Assembly: GCF_900452515.1 (NCBI RefSeq)
Contig: NZ_UGNW01000001.1
Span: 1,550,001 to 1,614,000, forward strand
Source of the DNA: Legionella birminghamensis
GTDB lineage: Bacteria; Pseudomonadota; Gammaproteobacteria; Legionellales; Legionellaceae
Direction of reading: 5' to 3'
Length of the DNA stretch: 64,000 nucleotides
In this document: piece after piece, positions 54,722-64,000 of the stretch
Numbering within the stretch: the first letter of the stretch is position 1
Layout of the letters: each line of letters begins with the position of its first letter
The notes under the pieces: model-generated
Databases searched by the model: none
The model's input: only the letters and a program-made list of their open reading frames with translations
Told to the model about the DNA's origin: nothing
Translations under genes and position numbers: made by a program

Positions 54722-54931
54722 CTAGTAATTGTCTTCGTAGTCTTTTCTGAATTTTTTAATTGCATCTTCAGCCTGTTCTTTGGTATAGCCATAGTGTTTT
54801 TGCAGTTTTCCAAATAATTCCTGCTGATTACCCTCAATAACATCCAGGTCATCGTCAGTTAGTTTACCCCAGGCTTGTTTCATCTTGCCTTTTACTTCTT
54901 CCCATTTTCCTTCAAAAATATCTTTATTCAT
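54722..54931 (-). CDS. CsbD-family stress protein
   Basis: A 69-aa protein with the CsbD pattern: MNKDIFEGKWEEVKGKMKQA, then WGKLTDDDLDVIEGNQQELFG, and KHYGYTKEQAEDAIKKF. CsbD-like proteins are small, soluble, general-stress-induced proteins of unknown mechanism. Complete length. Its own ribosome site GGAGAGA lies just upstream. Confidence 0.92.
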   Translation of the reverse strand: MNKDIFEGKWEEVKGKMKQAWGKLTDDDLDVIEGNQQELFGKLQKHYGYTKEQAEDAIKKFRKDYEDNY

Positions 54932-55018
54932 GGTTCTCTCCCTGATATGAATAACTATTTAACTATTGTAACAAGTAAAGACTAGACATAAAAGGAGCAA
55001 ATTGCAAACTGGGGATGT

Positions 55019-56164
55019 TCACAAATCCAGCTCTTTGCATACCAGAGACTCAATGGATTCATCGGCTGCTTCGCCAGAAAGAGAGGTTTTCATCTCATTC
55101 AATTGCTTAAGCATTCGCCTGACAAATGCCTGGTCGCCAAGTAAATTTTCAATCATTTTTCCAAGCTCAAACGCATTGAAATCATATTGCAATAGTTCTG
55201 GGGCGACCATTTTATTGGATAGCAGATTACAAAGGCCAAAGTATTTAACTCGGATGACTTTCATAGCAACAATGTAAGATAACAGATTGCCTTTATAAAC
55301 AATGCACATAGGCTTCTCGAGCAGTGCGGTTTCAAGGGAAGCAGTACCTGAGGCGACTATTGTACAATCACTGGAAGCAGCGGCCTCGAGCGAGTTGCCC
55401 TGTAAAAAGCTGATATTGGGGATCTCCGTTTTGACATAATGCCTGAGCAATTCTGGTTTTAATGTTTTGGCTATCGGGATAACAAAATGTAAATCATTTC
55501 TTGTTGCATTTAATTGCAGGATGGTTTTTACAAAAACCGGCATATGATGATGGATTTCGTTTTGCCTGCTTCCGGGTAACAGGGCAACCAGTTTACGATC
55601 CAGAGGTAAACCCAGCGTTTTTCGTACTGAGGCAAGATCATCAAATTGGGGAATTTTCTTAACCAGTGGATGACCGACAAAAGAGACAGGAACCTTTGCC
55701 TGCTGGTAGACTGCTTTCTCGAAAGGCAGGATGACAGCCATTTTATCCACGCAGGATTTAATAGTATTGATACGCTGTGGTTTCCAGGCCCAGATCTGGG
55801 GACTGATATAATAAATAATTCGAATGTTAAGCTTATTTTTTGCGAATTTGGCTAGCCTTAAGTTGAAGCCGGGATAGTCAACCAGTATTAATAGATCTGG
55901 CTTGGTATCTTCAAGGTGTGCCTGAATGGTCTTGAATGCTTTTCTGATGACGCGTAAGTGTTTTATAACTTCAGTTAGTCCGGTTACTGCATAACGGGCC
56001 AGATCGCTGACCAGATGGACGCCGGCTTCCTGCATGTGTCGACCACCGATACCACTGAATTGTAATGAGCCGTCATGTTTTAATAGATGACGAACCAGTT
56101 CTGCGGCATGCGCATCGCCGGATTCCTCTCCGGCGATGATTGCAATTTTTTTAAATGTAGGCAT
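55019..56164 (-). CDS. lpxB: Lipid-A-disaccharide synthase
   Basis: Glycosyltransferase (GT19) joining UDP-2,3-diacylglucosamine and lipid X to form the lipid A disaccharide. The 381-aa product has IIAGEESGDAHAAELVRHL at the start, FSGIGGRHMQ, YPGFNLRLA, ISPQIWAWKPQR, LPFEKAVY, FVGHPLV, LLPGSRQNEI, and VASGTASLETALL (in part). Normal length. It overlaps the upstream Gfo/Idh gene by 14 bp. Confidence 0.97.
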   Translation of the reverse strand: MPTFKKIAIIAGEESGDAHAAELVRHLLKHDGSLQFSGIGGRHMQEAGVHLVSDLARYAVTGLTEVIKHLRVIRKAFKTIQAHLEDTKPDLLILVDYPGFNLRLAKFAKNKLNIRIIYYISPQIWAWKPQRINTIKSCVDKMAVILPFEKAVYQQAKVPVSFVGHPLVKKIPQFDDLASVRKTLGLPLDRKLVALLPGSRQNEIHHHMPVFVKTILQLNATRNDLHFVIPIAKTLKPELLRHYVKTEIPNISFLQGNSLEAAASSDCTIVASGTASLETALLEKPMCIVYKGNLLSYIVAMKVIRVKYFGLCNLLSNKMVAPELLQYDFNAFELGKMIENLLGDQAFVRRMLKQLNEMKTSLSGEAADESIESLVCKELDL

Positions 56165-57113
56165 GGCGACTAACCAGATTACTTTGAATCAGACTGGTAA
56201 TCGTCGCTGCTGTCGATAAGGCATCTCGCCCTTCCTGGCCGCTAACCAGCGGTTTGCTGTCGCTGAGGATACAGGAAATGAATGCTCTGATTTCTTCGAG
56301 CAGGGCATCGCTTTTTTCAAAAACGGATTCATGCCGGGTTATATCCGGGATGCCGGGAAACATTTCGCCATCGCCTTTTTTGAACAAGGCAAATTGTTTA
56401 TTGTGATAGTCAATGGATAAATAGGAGTCGCGTTGAAAAATTCTGGTTTTGCGCTCCGTTTTGAAGCTAATACGGCTGGCGGTGACATTGGCAACACATT
56501 GATTGGCAAAAGTGATGCGGGCATTGGCGATATCAATTGATCGGGACAGTACCGGTGCGCCCTGGGCGTCAATATGAATAATCGGGCTGCTGACAATAGA
56601 CTGAATGATGTCTATATCGTGAATCATCAAATCAAGGATAACATTGACATCGGTTCCACGTGGATTGAAAGGCGCAAGACGCTGGGATTCAATAAACAAA
56701 GGATGCTCAAGGTATTCGTCCAGGGCCAGGCGGGCAGAATTGAAGCGCTCGAGATGGCCTACCTGCAATTTGACCCGATGATGGGCGGCCAGACTGATCA
56801 ATTCATCAGCCTGTTCAACCGTTTCGGTGATTGGCTTTTCAATCAAGACGTGAATACCTTGCTGTATAAAATCTTTGGCGATATCAAAATGCTGATTGGT
56901 TGTGGCAGCAATACTGACAGCATCGACCTTTCCAAATAACTCCTGATAATTGTGGCAGGCCTGAACGTCCAGTTCATTGGCAACCGATTCGCAAACAGAT
57001 GGATTGGCATCACAGACAGCAAGCAATTCGACATTAGGCAGCAGCTTATATTTTTGGGCGTGGAAGCGGCCTAAATAACCAACACCAATAACAGCACATT
57101 TTAAAACTCGCAT
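56151..57113 (-). CDS. Gfo/Idh/MocA-family oxidoreductase, probable GnnA-like
   Basis: A 320-aa NAD(P)-dependent sugar-nucleotide dehydrogenase. It has the Rossmann start VIGVGYLGRFHAQKY, AVCDAN, the family EKP motif (VLIEKPITETVEQA) and the C-terminal substrate domain with HDIDIIQSIV. The 14-bp overlap with lpxB suggests a lipid A role. GnnA oxidises UDP-GlcNAc at C3 before GnnB transamination, giving the diaminosugar of Legionella lipid A. The DegT enzyme at 4419 could be the partner. The specific substrate is inferred. Confidence 0.88.
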   Translation of the reverse strand: MRVLKCAVIGVGYLGRFHAQKYKLLPNVELLAVCDANPSVCESVANELDVQACHNYQELFGKVDAVSIAATTNQHFDIAKDFIQQGIHVLIEKPITETVEQADELISLAAHHRVKLQVGHLERFNSARLALDEYLEHPLFIESQRLAPFNPRGTDVNVILDLMIHDIDIIQSIVSSPIIHIDAQGAPVLSRSIDIANARITFANQCVANVTASRISFKTERKTRIFQRDSYLSIDYHNKQFALFKKGDGEMFPGIPDITRHESVFEKSDALLEEIRAFISCILSDSKPLVSGQEGRDALSTAATITSLIQSNLVSRHAYI

Positions 57114-57216
57114 ACAACATCAAAACTGGTAATAAATTTACAGCTATGATCGCATTTCCTGGATGATAAATCAATTTTAAAAGGGTATTATCTGCCTCCT
57201 GGTCAATAATAAGAAT

Positions 57217-57783
57217 ATGATGATTATGTATATCGCCGGTGTAGATGAGGTAGGGCGCGGTCCATTGGCAGGTCCGGTTGTGACGGCTGCTGTTATCCTC
57301 AGGCATCCCATTGAGGGGATCACTGACTCGAAAAAGCTGACTCCTGCAAAGCGCGAGGATTTGGCAAAGAAAATTCAGGAACATGCCATTTGTTTCGCTT
57401 ATGGCCGTGCAGAGGTTAGTGAAATTGACCGTATTAATATTCATCATGCGACTTTACTGGCAATGAAGAGGGCTGTTGAAGCATTGAAGGTTCTGCCGGA
57501 TAAAGTATTAATCGATGGCAGGCACCGCCCCTTAATTTCCATACCGTGTGAAACAGTCGTCAAGGGCGATCTGTTGATTTATGAAATTGGGGCAGCCTCT
57601 ATTTTAGCGAAGGTTGCCCGCGATCGGGAAATGGTTGAGTTAGATAGCCTATACCCCGGCTATGGTTTTGCAGTTCATAAAGGCTATGCAACAGAGATGC
57701 ATCGTAATGCGCTGGAAAAAATGGGCCCCTGTCCTATCCATAGGCGTTCCTATGCACCGGTTGAGGCTGCAGATATAAGTTAA
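57217..57783 (+). CDS. rnhB: Ribonuclease HII
   Basis: Removes ribonucleotides from RNA-DNA hybrids. The 188-aa product has the N-terminal catalytic segment [20 protein letters not shown] (Asp, Glu), [22 protein letters not shown] with Asp, and [16 protein letters not shown] followed by [14 protein letters not shown]. Starts at 57217 or the later Met at 57226 are both possible. It is divergent from the lpxB pair, close to the usual lpxB-rnhB neighbourhood. Confidence 0.95.
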   Translation: MMIMYIAGVDEVGRGPLAGPVVTAAVILRHPIEGITDSKKLTPAKREDLAKKIQEHAICFAYGRAEVSEIDRINIHHATLLAMKRAVEALKVLPDKVLIDGRHRPLISIPCETVVKGDLLIYEIGAASILAKVARDREMVELDSLYPGYGFAVHKGYATEMHRNALEKMGPCPIHRRSYAPVEAADIS

Positions 57784-57813
57784 ACGCTAAATATCGAAAC
57801 CCGACTATACCTC

Positions 57814-58062
57814 CGAATCCCCGCGGTATCCCCCGAATCCCCGCGGTATACCCCCCCCGAATCCCCGCGGCAGCGACCGCGGGGCCCATGCCTGTTAAAG
57901 TAAGCATGATCCTCAGATAAGTTTTAATGTTGCAAAAAAATAGGGTTTAACAGGTCGTCATAAACAAGTGTTCTTAGCATTAAAATGAATTCGTGTTGGC
58001 CCCGCGGTCGAAGCCGCGGGGATTCGATAGCTTTTAACTCTCATGCGCTTGACCACGGGGAT
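57814..58062. repeat. GC-rich hairpin element, second copy of the ~168-bp core
   Basis: Two tandem CGAATCCCCGCGGTATCCCC-type units (57814, 57834), then the core 57858-58026. It starts CGAATCCCCGCGGCAGCGAC and ends GTCGAAGCCGCGGGGATTCG. The spacer (GCCTGTTAAAGTAAGCATGA and onward) is clearly related to that at 54019. A decayed GACCACGGGGATTC unit lies at 58045-58060. It fills the gap between rnhB and the end of rodA. Confidence 0.88.
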
Positions 58063-58074
58063 TCAGATCTGATT

Positions 58075-59193
58075 TCACCGTATATTATTAAACAAGATAC
58101 GATGTGTGCTAATCGACATTAAAATTCCAAAGCCGGCTAAAAAGGTAACCATTGCGGTGCCGCCATAACTGACTAAGGGCAGGGGGATCCCAACGACAGG
58201 AAGAATCCCCATCACCATGCCAATATTTACGAAGGCGGAGAGGAAAAATGTCATCGCAAGGCTTGCCGCCAGGAGGCGTGTATAGCTTGTCTGGGCTTGT
58301 ATGGCAATTTGCAGGCCGCGAAATGAAACCAGGATAAATAAAACAATAAGCACCAGGCTGCCAACAAAACCGAACTCTTCACCGCAAACAGCGAAAATAA
58401 AGTCAGTCGCATGTTCCGGCAGGAAATTTAAATGCGATTGGCTCCCTTCAAGCCAGCCTTTCCCGAACAATCCTCCCGAGCCTATCGCAATTTTGGATTG
58501 AATAATATGATAGCCAGAGCCCAGAGGATCTTGCTCGGGATTTAACAGGGTGAATATTCGCTGCTTTTGATAATCATGCATCACATGCCAGAGCAAGGGT
58601 GCTGCACAGCCAATCAGGACTCCGGCAAGCACTATAATGCGAAGCCGTATCCCTGCCAGAAAGATTGCGCTCAAGCCGGCAGAGACAACCATAATCGCGG
58701 TTCCAAGATCGGGTTGTTTGGCAATTAACAGAGCGGGGAAAAAGATCATTATTGAAGCAATTATCAGGGTTTTAATGTCGATGGGCACGGGTTTTCGATC
58801 AAGATACCAGGCCGTCATCATTGGGATTGCCAGTTTCATGATTTCAGACGGTTGGAAGCGAAATACACCCAGATCAAGCCAGCGCTGCGCGCCTTTGCCA
58901 ATTTTACCCATCACCATAACAGCAAGTAGGAGTGCTAATCCGGTGCAGTAAATCCAGGGCGTCCATATTTTATATTTATGAGGCGGGATTGCTGCAAAAA
59001 CAAGCATTATGGCAAAAGCAAAAAACAAACGCATGCCCTGGCGCATAATCATACTCATATTCTGATTCGATGCGCTGTAAAGAATAATCATGCCAAACAT
59101 AACAATAGATAGAATCAACACCAGTAATGGCCAGTCAACATGCAGGGATTTGGAAGTAAAACGGTAAACTGGACGCATCGTGTTCGTATTCAT
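58075..59193 (-). CDS. rodA: Rod-shape peptidoglycan polymerase RodA
   Basis: SEDS-family glycosyltransferase that polymerises lipid II for lateral wall growth with PBP2. The 372-aa product has about ten TM segments and the family motifs GKGAQRWLDLGVFRFQPSEI, IAKQPDLGTAIMV, IAIGSGGLFGKGWLEGSQS, LPEHATDFIFAV and GGTAMVTFLAGFGI. It overlaps mrdA by 4 bp, the classic mrdAB pair. Confidence 0.96.
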   Translation of the reverse strand: MNTNTMRPVYRFTSKSLHVDWPLLVLILSIVMFGMIILYSASNQNMSMIMRQGMRLFFAFAIMLVFAAIPPHKYKIWTPWIYCTGLALLLAVMVMGKIGKGAQRWLDLGVFRFQPSEIMKLAIPMMTAWYLDRKPVPIDIKTLIIASIMIFFPALLIAKQPDLGTAIMVVSAGLSAIFLAGIRLRIIVLAGVLIGCAAPLLWHVMHDYQKQRIFTLLNPEQDPLGSGYHIIQSKIAIGSGGLFGKGWLEGSQSHLNFLPEHATDFIFAVCGEEFGFVGSLVLIVLFILVSFRGLQIAIQAQTSYTRLLAASLAMTFFLSAFVNIGMVMGILPVVGIPLPLVSYGGTAMVTFLAGFGILMSISTHRILFNNIR

Positions 59194-61043
59194 GAGGGTT
59201 CTTTCCCGTTTTTAAGTTGAAAATAGGCATCAAGAACTTTTCTGGCGACCCCTGATGCGGCTGTATCATTTTCCACCATGACGGCAATAGCAATTTCCGG
59301 GTTTTCTACCGGGGCAAAGGCAATAAACAGCGAGTGATCACGCAAATATTCTGGTATTTCTCCCAATCGTTTTTTTTCATTTTGCGGCAAACTGAACACT
59401 TGCGCGGTGCCTGTCTTCGCTGCAACAGAATAGGGGGCATTACGCCCAAACCGATAACCCGTGCCTTCATTATTCGTAATAACCGAGTGCATCGCTTCTG
59501 CAATAATATTCCAGTAATTATCATCTTTTAATTTAATGGGATATTCCTCGAGCGGTGTGTAAGGATGAACCTCCTCATTATCACTTTGAATGGATTTTGC
59601 CATTAAATGAGGGCGGAAGCGAATGCCCTTTTGGCTCATTGCTGCAGTGGCATTAGCCATTTGAAGAGGGGATGCAAGCATAAATCCCTGGCCAATCGCT
59701 GTAATTAAGGTATCTCCGGGATACCAGGGCAGCCCTTTGCTTCGCCGTTTCCACCGATTATTGGGAACAAGGCCGGGAGCTTCCTCATGTAAATCAACAT
59801 GGGTGAGTTGGCCGTAGCCAAACTGAATCAGCATATCTTCAATTGAGGCAATACCCATGCGATGACCCAGCTGATAAAAATAGGTATCACAGGAAACTGT
59901 AATGGCTCGTTTAATGTTAATAATGCCATGCCCTGTTTTTTTCCAGTCCCGATAGGAATGGCTCACACCGGGTAGTTTAAACCAGCCTGGGTCGTAAACA
60001 CTATAATTGGTATCCACGACCCCTTTTTCCAATCCTGCGAGGGCAATAAAGGGTTTAATGGTGGAGGCCGGTGGATACAAGCCTCTGACTGCCCGATTAT
60101 ATAAAGGCCTGTCTTTGGCATCGGACAGTCTTTTATAATCCTCAGAGCGAATGCCATTTACAAATAAATTGGGATCATAGCTGGGTGAACTGACCATTGC
60201 CAGAATATCGCCGTTATGTGGATCAATCGCCACGACTGCCCCGCGCTTGTCTTTTAATGCCTCATAAGCAACCTGCTGGAGACGGGTGTCAATGGTAAGG
60301 TACAATTTTTCACCTGAAATAGGATTTTGTTTGCTGACTACTCTAAGGGTACGCCCGCTTACATCGGTTTCAACCTGCTGATAGCCTACCTGGCCATGAA
60401 GAAGCGATTCATAATATTTTTCAATACCGGATTTACCGATAAAATTGGTTGCCCGATAATTAGTTGGATCAACATGCTGTAATTCCTGGACATTGATGCG
60501 GCCCACATAACCTAAGAGATGAGCGGTTACTTCTCCCAAAGGATAATAGCGCATCAATCTGGCCTTGATACTCACCCCGTCAAACTGATGCTGATGCGTT
60601 GCAAATAAAGCCACTTCGTCCTGAGTCAACTTCAATTTAATAGGAATGGGCACAAAAGAGCGATTCTGCGCTCTCGCCTTTTTAAAACTTTCCACATCAT
60701 CGTCTGAAATGGAGGGAAGCAGCGCTTGCAGCTGCTTTAAAGTTGTTTGCATATTTTTGACGCGCTCTGGAATAATTTCCAATACATAAACAGGCACATT
60801 TTCTGCAAGAACGACTCCATTTTTATCAAGAATGATGCCCCTGGGAGGTGCAATCGGAATAATACTCATCTGATTTTTCAGGGAAAGCGTTTCATAACGT
60901 TTGAATTGGGATAATTGTAAATAAGCCAGACGGGAAATAAGAATGATGCTAAAACAGATGACTAGTGCAATTAAAAGATTCAGGCGAAAAAGATGCATTC
61001 GTGATTCGATACGGTCATTTTTTACTGATTGATTAAATCGCAT
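59190..61043 (-). CDS. mrdA: Penicillin-binding protein 2
   Basis: Class B transpeptidase of the elongasome. The 617-aa product has one N-terminal TM (LLIALVICFSIILISRLAYL), a PBP dimerisation domain starting APPRGIILDKNGVVLAENVP, and the transpeptidase domain. The serine nucleophile is in STIK (S327), SCD replaces SxN at 384-386 (usual in PBP2), and KTGTAQ is intact. Normal length. Operon order rsfS-rlmH-mrdA-rodA on the minus strand. Confidence 0.96.
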   Translation of the reverse strand: MRFNQSVKNDRIESRMHLFRLNLLIALVICFSIILISRLAYLQLSQFKRYETLSLKNQMSIIPIAPPRGIILDKNGVVLAENVPVYVLEIIPERVKNMQTTLKQLQALLPSISDDDVESFKKARAQNRSFVPIPIKLKLTQDEVALFATHQHQFDGVSIKARLMRYYPLGEVTAHLLGYVGRINVQELQHVDPTNYRATNFIGKSGIEKYYESLLHGQVGYQQVETDVSGRTLRVVSKQNPISGEKLYLTIDTRLQQVAYEALKDKRGAVVAIDPHNGDILAMVSSPSYDPNLFVNGIRSEDYKRLSDAKDRPLYNRAVRGLYPPASTIKPFIALAGLEKGVVDTNYSVYDPGWFKLPGVSHSYRDWKKTGHGIINIKRAITVSCDTYFYQLGHRMGIASIEDMLIQFGYGQLTHVDLHEEAPGLVPNNRWKRRSKGLPWYPGDTLITAIGQGFMLASPLQMANATAAMSQKGIRFRPHLMAKSIQSDNEEVHPYTPLEEYPIKLKDDNYWNIIAEAMHSVITNNEGTGYRFGRNAPYSVAAKTGTAQVFSLPQNEKKRLGEIPEYLRDHSLFIAFAPVENPEIAIAVMVENDTAASGVARKVLDAYFQLKNGKEPS

Positions 61044-61093
61044 CTTTTAACATTGGCTCAAGCACTGGAAGGCAGGTATCTTACCTCAATTAC

Positions 61094-61564
61094 TCACTTG
61101 TGATAAGGGTGATTATTAATAATTGACCATGCGCGATAGAGACTCTCAAGCAAAATGATTCTGACCAGAGGATGTGGAAGCGTTAAAAGTGAAAGCGACC
61201 AATGCTCATTAGCTCGCTCAAGAACCTGAGCACTGAGCCCCTCCGGTCCGCCAATAATAAAGCAGACATGGCTGTTAACCATCTGCAGATTCTCAATTTT
61301 TGCGGCCAGTGTTTCGCTGCTATATTGTTTGCCGTCGATAGCCAGTGCAATGACATGTGAGGAGGAAGGAATAGCCGACAGAATTGATTCGGCCTCTTTT
61401 TCCATCATTCTTGCAAGATCACTGGGCCTGCTTCGTTTGCCTAATGGTATTTCTACCAGGTTTAAACTGGTGGCTTCTTTCAGGCGTTTGGCGTATTCCT
61501 TCACACCTTCGTTAACCCATGATGGCATTTTATTGCCACAGGCAATAATCGTTATTTTAAACAT
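61094..61564 (-). CDS. rlmH: 23S rRNA pseudouridine1915 N3-methyltransferase RlmH
   Basis: SPOUT methyltransferase for m3-pseudouridine 1915 of 23S rRNA. The 156-aa protein has [17 protein letters not shown] (knot and SAM site), [23 protein letters not shown] and the C-terminal HPYHK typical of RlmH. Normal length. It follows rsfS by about 10 bp. Confidence 0.97.
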   Translation of the reverse strand: MFKITIIACGNKMPSWVNEGVKEYAKRLKEATSLNLVEIPLGKRSRPSDLARMMEKEAESILSAIPSSSHVIALAIDGKQYSSETLAAKIENLQMVNSHVCFIIGGPEGLSAQVLERANEHWSLSLLTLPHPLVRIILLESLYRAWSIINNHPYHK

Positions 61565-61573
61565 TTGGCTGCG

Positions 61574-61897
61574 TTATTTTTCCCACAGGGCTTCCAGATT
61601 ATAAAATGCGCGGCTATCAGGCTGCATGACATGAAGTACATAATCACCAAAGTCCACCAGCGCCCAATCGCCAAATTCTGTGCCGTTCTCGGAAAGCGCC
61701 GGAAACCCATCCGCCTTCATTTTTTCCATAACAAAATCAGCAATTGATTTGACATGGCGTGATGAGCGCCCACTTGTAATAATCATGTAATCGGTAATAG
61801 TTGTTTGCTGCCTGACATCCAGGACTTTTATATCATTCGCATGAATGTCATCAAGATAGGTAAGAAGCTTGTTAAGCTGAGCAGGGTAATCAGACAT
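61574..61897 (-). CDS. rsfS: Ribosome silencing factor RsfS
   Basis: Binds L14 on the 50S subunit and blocks subunit joining in starvation. With the start at the ATG at 61897 (MSDYPAQLNKLLTYLDDIHA) it is 107 aa, the family length. Motifs: KVLDVRQQTTITDYMIITSG, SSRHVKSIADFV, and GEFGDWALVDFGD-like EFGDWALVDFGDYVLHVM. The frame continues 45 codons upstream, but that part overlaps the transporter gene and is unlikely to be used. Confidence 0.95.
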   Translation of the reverse strand: MSDYPAQLNKLLTYLDDIHANDIKVLDVRQQTTITDYMIITSGRSSRHVKSIADFVMEKMKADGFPALSENGTEFGDWALVDFGDYVLHVMQPDSRAFYNLEALWEK

Positions 61898-61977
61898 GGA
61901 ATTTTCATCTTCAATTTTAGAGGGTGCTAATTTTAGCAGAAGCTTCGCGCTCCTGCTATTCATTTTACCACGAGTCA

Positions 61978-63480
61978 TTAAAGCGGCTTGGCGAGCAGTA
62001 ATTTCCGGATCAGTAAATTCAGGGCAATGCAAATTAAAGTCGCTACCAGCAGGATTATCAATAGTTCTGTAAATGACTGCGCATAATAGGTTTTTAAAAG
62101 TGAAACAGGCAGAGCTGAGCCGCCCTCAACCGAAGTTAAATTAGCTAATTTACCGGAAAGGAAGCCGCCGATCCCCAGTGATACGAAGAAAATACCCATC
62201 ATCGTGCTTACTTTGCGCCTGCTGGCCAATACTGTAATCGCCGACAGACCAACGGGTGAAAGTAGTAATTCGGCAATGGAAATCAGCAAATAAGCAGGGA
62301 TGAATAGCCACGGGGATAGCAAATGACTGTGACTATCGCTTACACAGACGAAGGTGATTAATCCATAAGCAAGCGTCATGAAAATCATTGCCATAACAAA
62401 TTTATTACCCGTACTTAAACCGCTCTGAAGCGAATCCAGGCGCGGCGATCTGCGTGATAAAAAATAGCCAAAAAGAAGCATCCCAAAGCTTTGGATACTT
62501 ACATAATAGGGTGGTGGAAAATTGATTCCAAAGAGCTGTGGTTCCACAACACGCGAAATAAGCAGGGTTAAGGAAAGAAACATCTGAAAATAGAATGCCC
62601 AAAACATCACGGAAATAATGCAAAGCAGGCCTATGACCATTGTTTGTCTTGCCTGGATACCCGTTTCACGTTGAATAGTGGTTACCAGATAGGCGAGAGA
62701 AATAATTACTACTGTGCCGAATGCTGCATTGGCAATACTTGAAAAATTCAGAATCAGAAATGCAGCACTCCACAATCCCAGCATAATCCCCGCTGCCTTT
62801 ATAAATTTACTGATTTGAAATTCAAAGGGATGATAATCTTCTATTTTATAAAGTTTGATGCCAAACCCAAATACGAAGAGGGAAATAATCATTCCAAGCG
62901 CAGCGCTAAAAAAGGAAACACCCCAACCAAAATGTTCATTTAGCTGGCTTGGCAATGTTGTTCCGAGAATAATGCCGCTAGTAATTCCCATATAGAAAAT
63001 CGTAAAACCGCTTTCTCTCCTGGTCGAATTTGGGGGATATTCATTGCCAAGCAATGAGGAAATATTGGGCTTAAGAAGGCCTGTACCTACTGCAATACCA
63101 GATAATGCCGCCGTCAATAGGGTTGGTGAGGAAAAAAAAGAGAGTAATAGATAGCTAAAAAATAAGCAGACAGCGCCTGTCATAATTGTTCTTTTTTGAC
63201 CCAGTAAATGATCGGCTATCCAACCCCCTACGAGAGGCGACAAATAAGTAACGGCGGTAAATGACCCGACCAGCGAGTATACCTGCTCATCAGGCCACCG
63301 ATAGTGGAGAGCCAGATATAAAGCAAGAAGCGACTGCACGACATAAAAACCATATCGCTCCCACATCTCAGTGGCAAAAAAAACTTTTAACGAAGGGGGA
63401 TGATTGTAATTAATAGTGTTCACGATAGTCATCTTAGCGTACATTAGGGAAAGTGTATCATGCAGTTTATGAGTTTTCAT
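61978..63480 (-). CDS. POT-family proton-dependent oligopeptide transporter
   Basis: A 500-aa MFS transporter of the POT/PTR2 family with about 14 TM segments. It has the H+-coupling motif near the N-terminus (FFATEMWERYGFYVVQSLLA, an ExxERF-type Glu/Arg) and the PTR2 signature region (YLSPLVGGWIADHLLGQKRT, GTGLLKPNISSLLGNEYPP). It probably takes up di- and tripeptides with protons. The start is uncertain: the ATGs at 63480, 63444 and 63432 are all in frame, and none has a strong SD. It diverges from the hydrolase gene at 63530. Confidence 0.9.
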   Translation of the reverse strand: MKTHKLHDTLSLMYAKMTIVNTINYNHPPSLKVFFATEMWERYGFYVVQSLLALYLALHYRWPDEQVYSLVGSFTAVTYLSPLVGGWIADHLLGQKRTIMTGAVCLFFSYLLLSFFSSPTLLTAALSGIAVGTGLLKPNISSLLGNEYPPNSTRRESGFTIFYMGITSGIILGTTLPSQLNEHFGWGVSFFSAALGMIISLFVFGFGIKLYKIEDYHPFEFQISKFIKAAGIMLGLWSAAFLILNFSSIANAAFGTVVIISLAYLVTTIQRETGIQARQTMVIGLLCIISVMFWAFYFQMFLSLTLLISRVVEPQLFGINFPPPYYVSIQSFGMLLFGYFLSRRSPRLDSLQSGLSTGNKFVMAMIFMTLAYGLITFVCVSDSHSHLLSPWLFIPAYLLISIAELLLSPVGLSAITVLASRRKVSTMMGIFFVSLGIGGFLSGKLANLTSVEGGSALPVSLLKTYYAQSFTELLIILLVATLICIALNLLIRKLLLAKPL

Positions 63481-63529
63481 CCATATAGTCGTTTAACAAA
63501 ATTCAACATTCGCTTATCAGGAGCAAATT

Positions 63530-64000
63530 GTGGTTCGATATTGTCTGTTCATAACACTGGTTTTATTTTACTTTCCCCTTGAAGCAGAACAAATGCAAGC
63601 CCAGGCAAATGAGTTGCAAAAAAGCCATTTCCTAAAAATAGAGCATTTCAGATTAACCAGCGGGAAAACGCTTAGGAATCTAAAACTGCACTATTTGACT
63701 CTTGGAAAGCCAAAATATAATGAGCGTCACGAAATTACGAATGCAATTATGTTGTTCCATGCGACTATAAACGATTCAAGTTCATTTTTGCAGTCATCTC
63801 TCGCCCCATTTCTATTTAATAAGGGCGCTCCTTTTGATGCCCAAAAGTATTATATTATCATTCCAGATGGGATAGGCGCTGGTCAATCCAGTAAACCATC
63901 CGATGGCTTATATGGGCAGTTTCCAGTTTATGGCTATAAAGATCAAATTGCTGCGAGTAAAGCCGTATTGGATTCCCTAGGTGTTAACCATCTTAAACTG
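63530..64000 (+). CDS. Alpha/beta hydrolase related to homoserine acetyltransferase, 3'-truncated
   Basis: The first 157 residues of a secreted hydrolase run off the window end. GTG start with CAGGAG six bases upstream; the signal sequence reads VVRYCLFITLVLFYFPLEAE. The body has AIMLFHAT, YYIIIPDGIGAGQSSKPSDG and FPVYGYKDQIAA, as in the MetX-like homoserine O-acetyltransferase branch. The nucleophile elbow lies beyond the window. A secreted form is odd for MetX itself, so a lipase- or esterase-like role is more likely. Confidence 0.8.
   Translation, partial: MVRYCLFITLVLFYFPLEAEQMQAQANELQKSHFLKIEHFRLTSGKTLRNLKLHYLTLGKPKYNERHEITNAIMLFHATINDSSSFLQSSLAPFLFNKGAPFDAQKYYIIIPDGIGAGQSSKPSDGLYGQFPVYGYKDQIAASKAVLDSLGVNHLKL

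Noticed and set aside
61898..62032. 45-codon upstream extension of rsfS
   Set aside because: It overlaps the transporter gene and has no similarity to the RsfS start; the ATG at 61897 gives the family length.

Overview
The window looks like a chromosomal segment of a gammaproteobacterium of the order Legionellales, most likely a Legionella species. This is inference from several signs. Housekeeping proteins are of gammaproteobacterial type (S1, LapAB, ZapD, MutH, CpxRA, RsfS-RlmH-PBP2-RodA). Base composition is moderately AT-rich. Two large proteins resemble Dot/Icm effectors (a 902-aa patatin-like protein and a 1000-aa protein behind a PmrA-like box). There is also a eukaryote-like NSF-type AAA+ ATPase, and a probable lipid A diaminosugar pathway. 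No RNA gene or CRISPR array was seen.

Layout. 0-6.2 kb: end of cmk, rpsA, lapA, lapB, a DegT aminotransferase and pyrF. 6.5-9.2 kb: patatin-like phospholipase. 9.3-14.1 kb: family 4 uracil-DNA glycosylase, two GspH/FimT-like pseudopilins, ubiC-ubiA, and convergent purine nucleoside phosphorylase-deoC. 14.2-23.3 kb (minus strand): cpxRA, the phoH-like/ybeY/corC operon, a frameshifted zapD, coaE, a secreted Cys-rich protein, an EAL phosphodiesterase and bioA. 23.5-27 kb: bioBFHD, divergent from bioA. 27-34 kb: FmdB-like protein, DUF502 protein, aspS, a large MscS-type channel, mutH and a CAP-domain protein. 34-39 kb: M13 metalloprotease, RES-Xre toxin-antitoxin pair, an internally deleted multicopper oxidase and an acyltransferase. 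39-46.6 kb: effector candidate, secreted coiled-coil protein, Kef-type antiporter, SDR enzyme and diguanylate cyclase.

47-54.4 kb is the most unusual part. Three minus-strand genes, with close spacing and strong GGAGGTG ribosome sites ahead of two of them, encode a helical-repeat protein, a second helical protein and an 879-aa ATPase. The D1 domain of that ATPase reads like eukaryotic NSF; it is preceded by a TPR/SNAP-like helical region and followed by a degenerate D2. The first gene of this cluster is split by an IS4-family element with a target-site duplication, and the original reading frame can be rebuilt exactly. 54.5-64 kb: small ORF, csbD-like gene, Gfo/Idh oxidoreductase-lpxB, rnhB, rsfS-rlmH-mrdA-rodA, a POT-family transporter and the start of an alpha/beta hydrolase.

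A family of GC-rich hairpin repeats (cores like CCCCGCGGCNNCGACCGCGGGG) appears at four intergenic places (34.1, 44.3, 53.9 and 57.8 kb). Two copies share a ~168-bp unit bounded by inverted ends, and all four carry tandemly amplified end units. Two further short palindromic repeat families are also dispersed here. All function calls are from reading the sequence; no database search was run.
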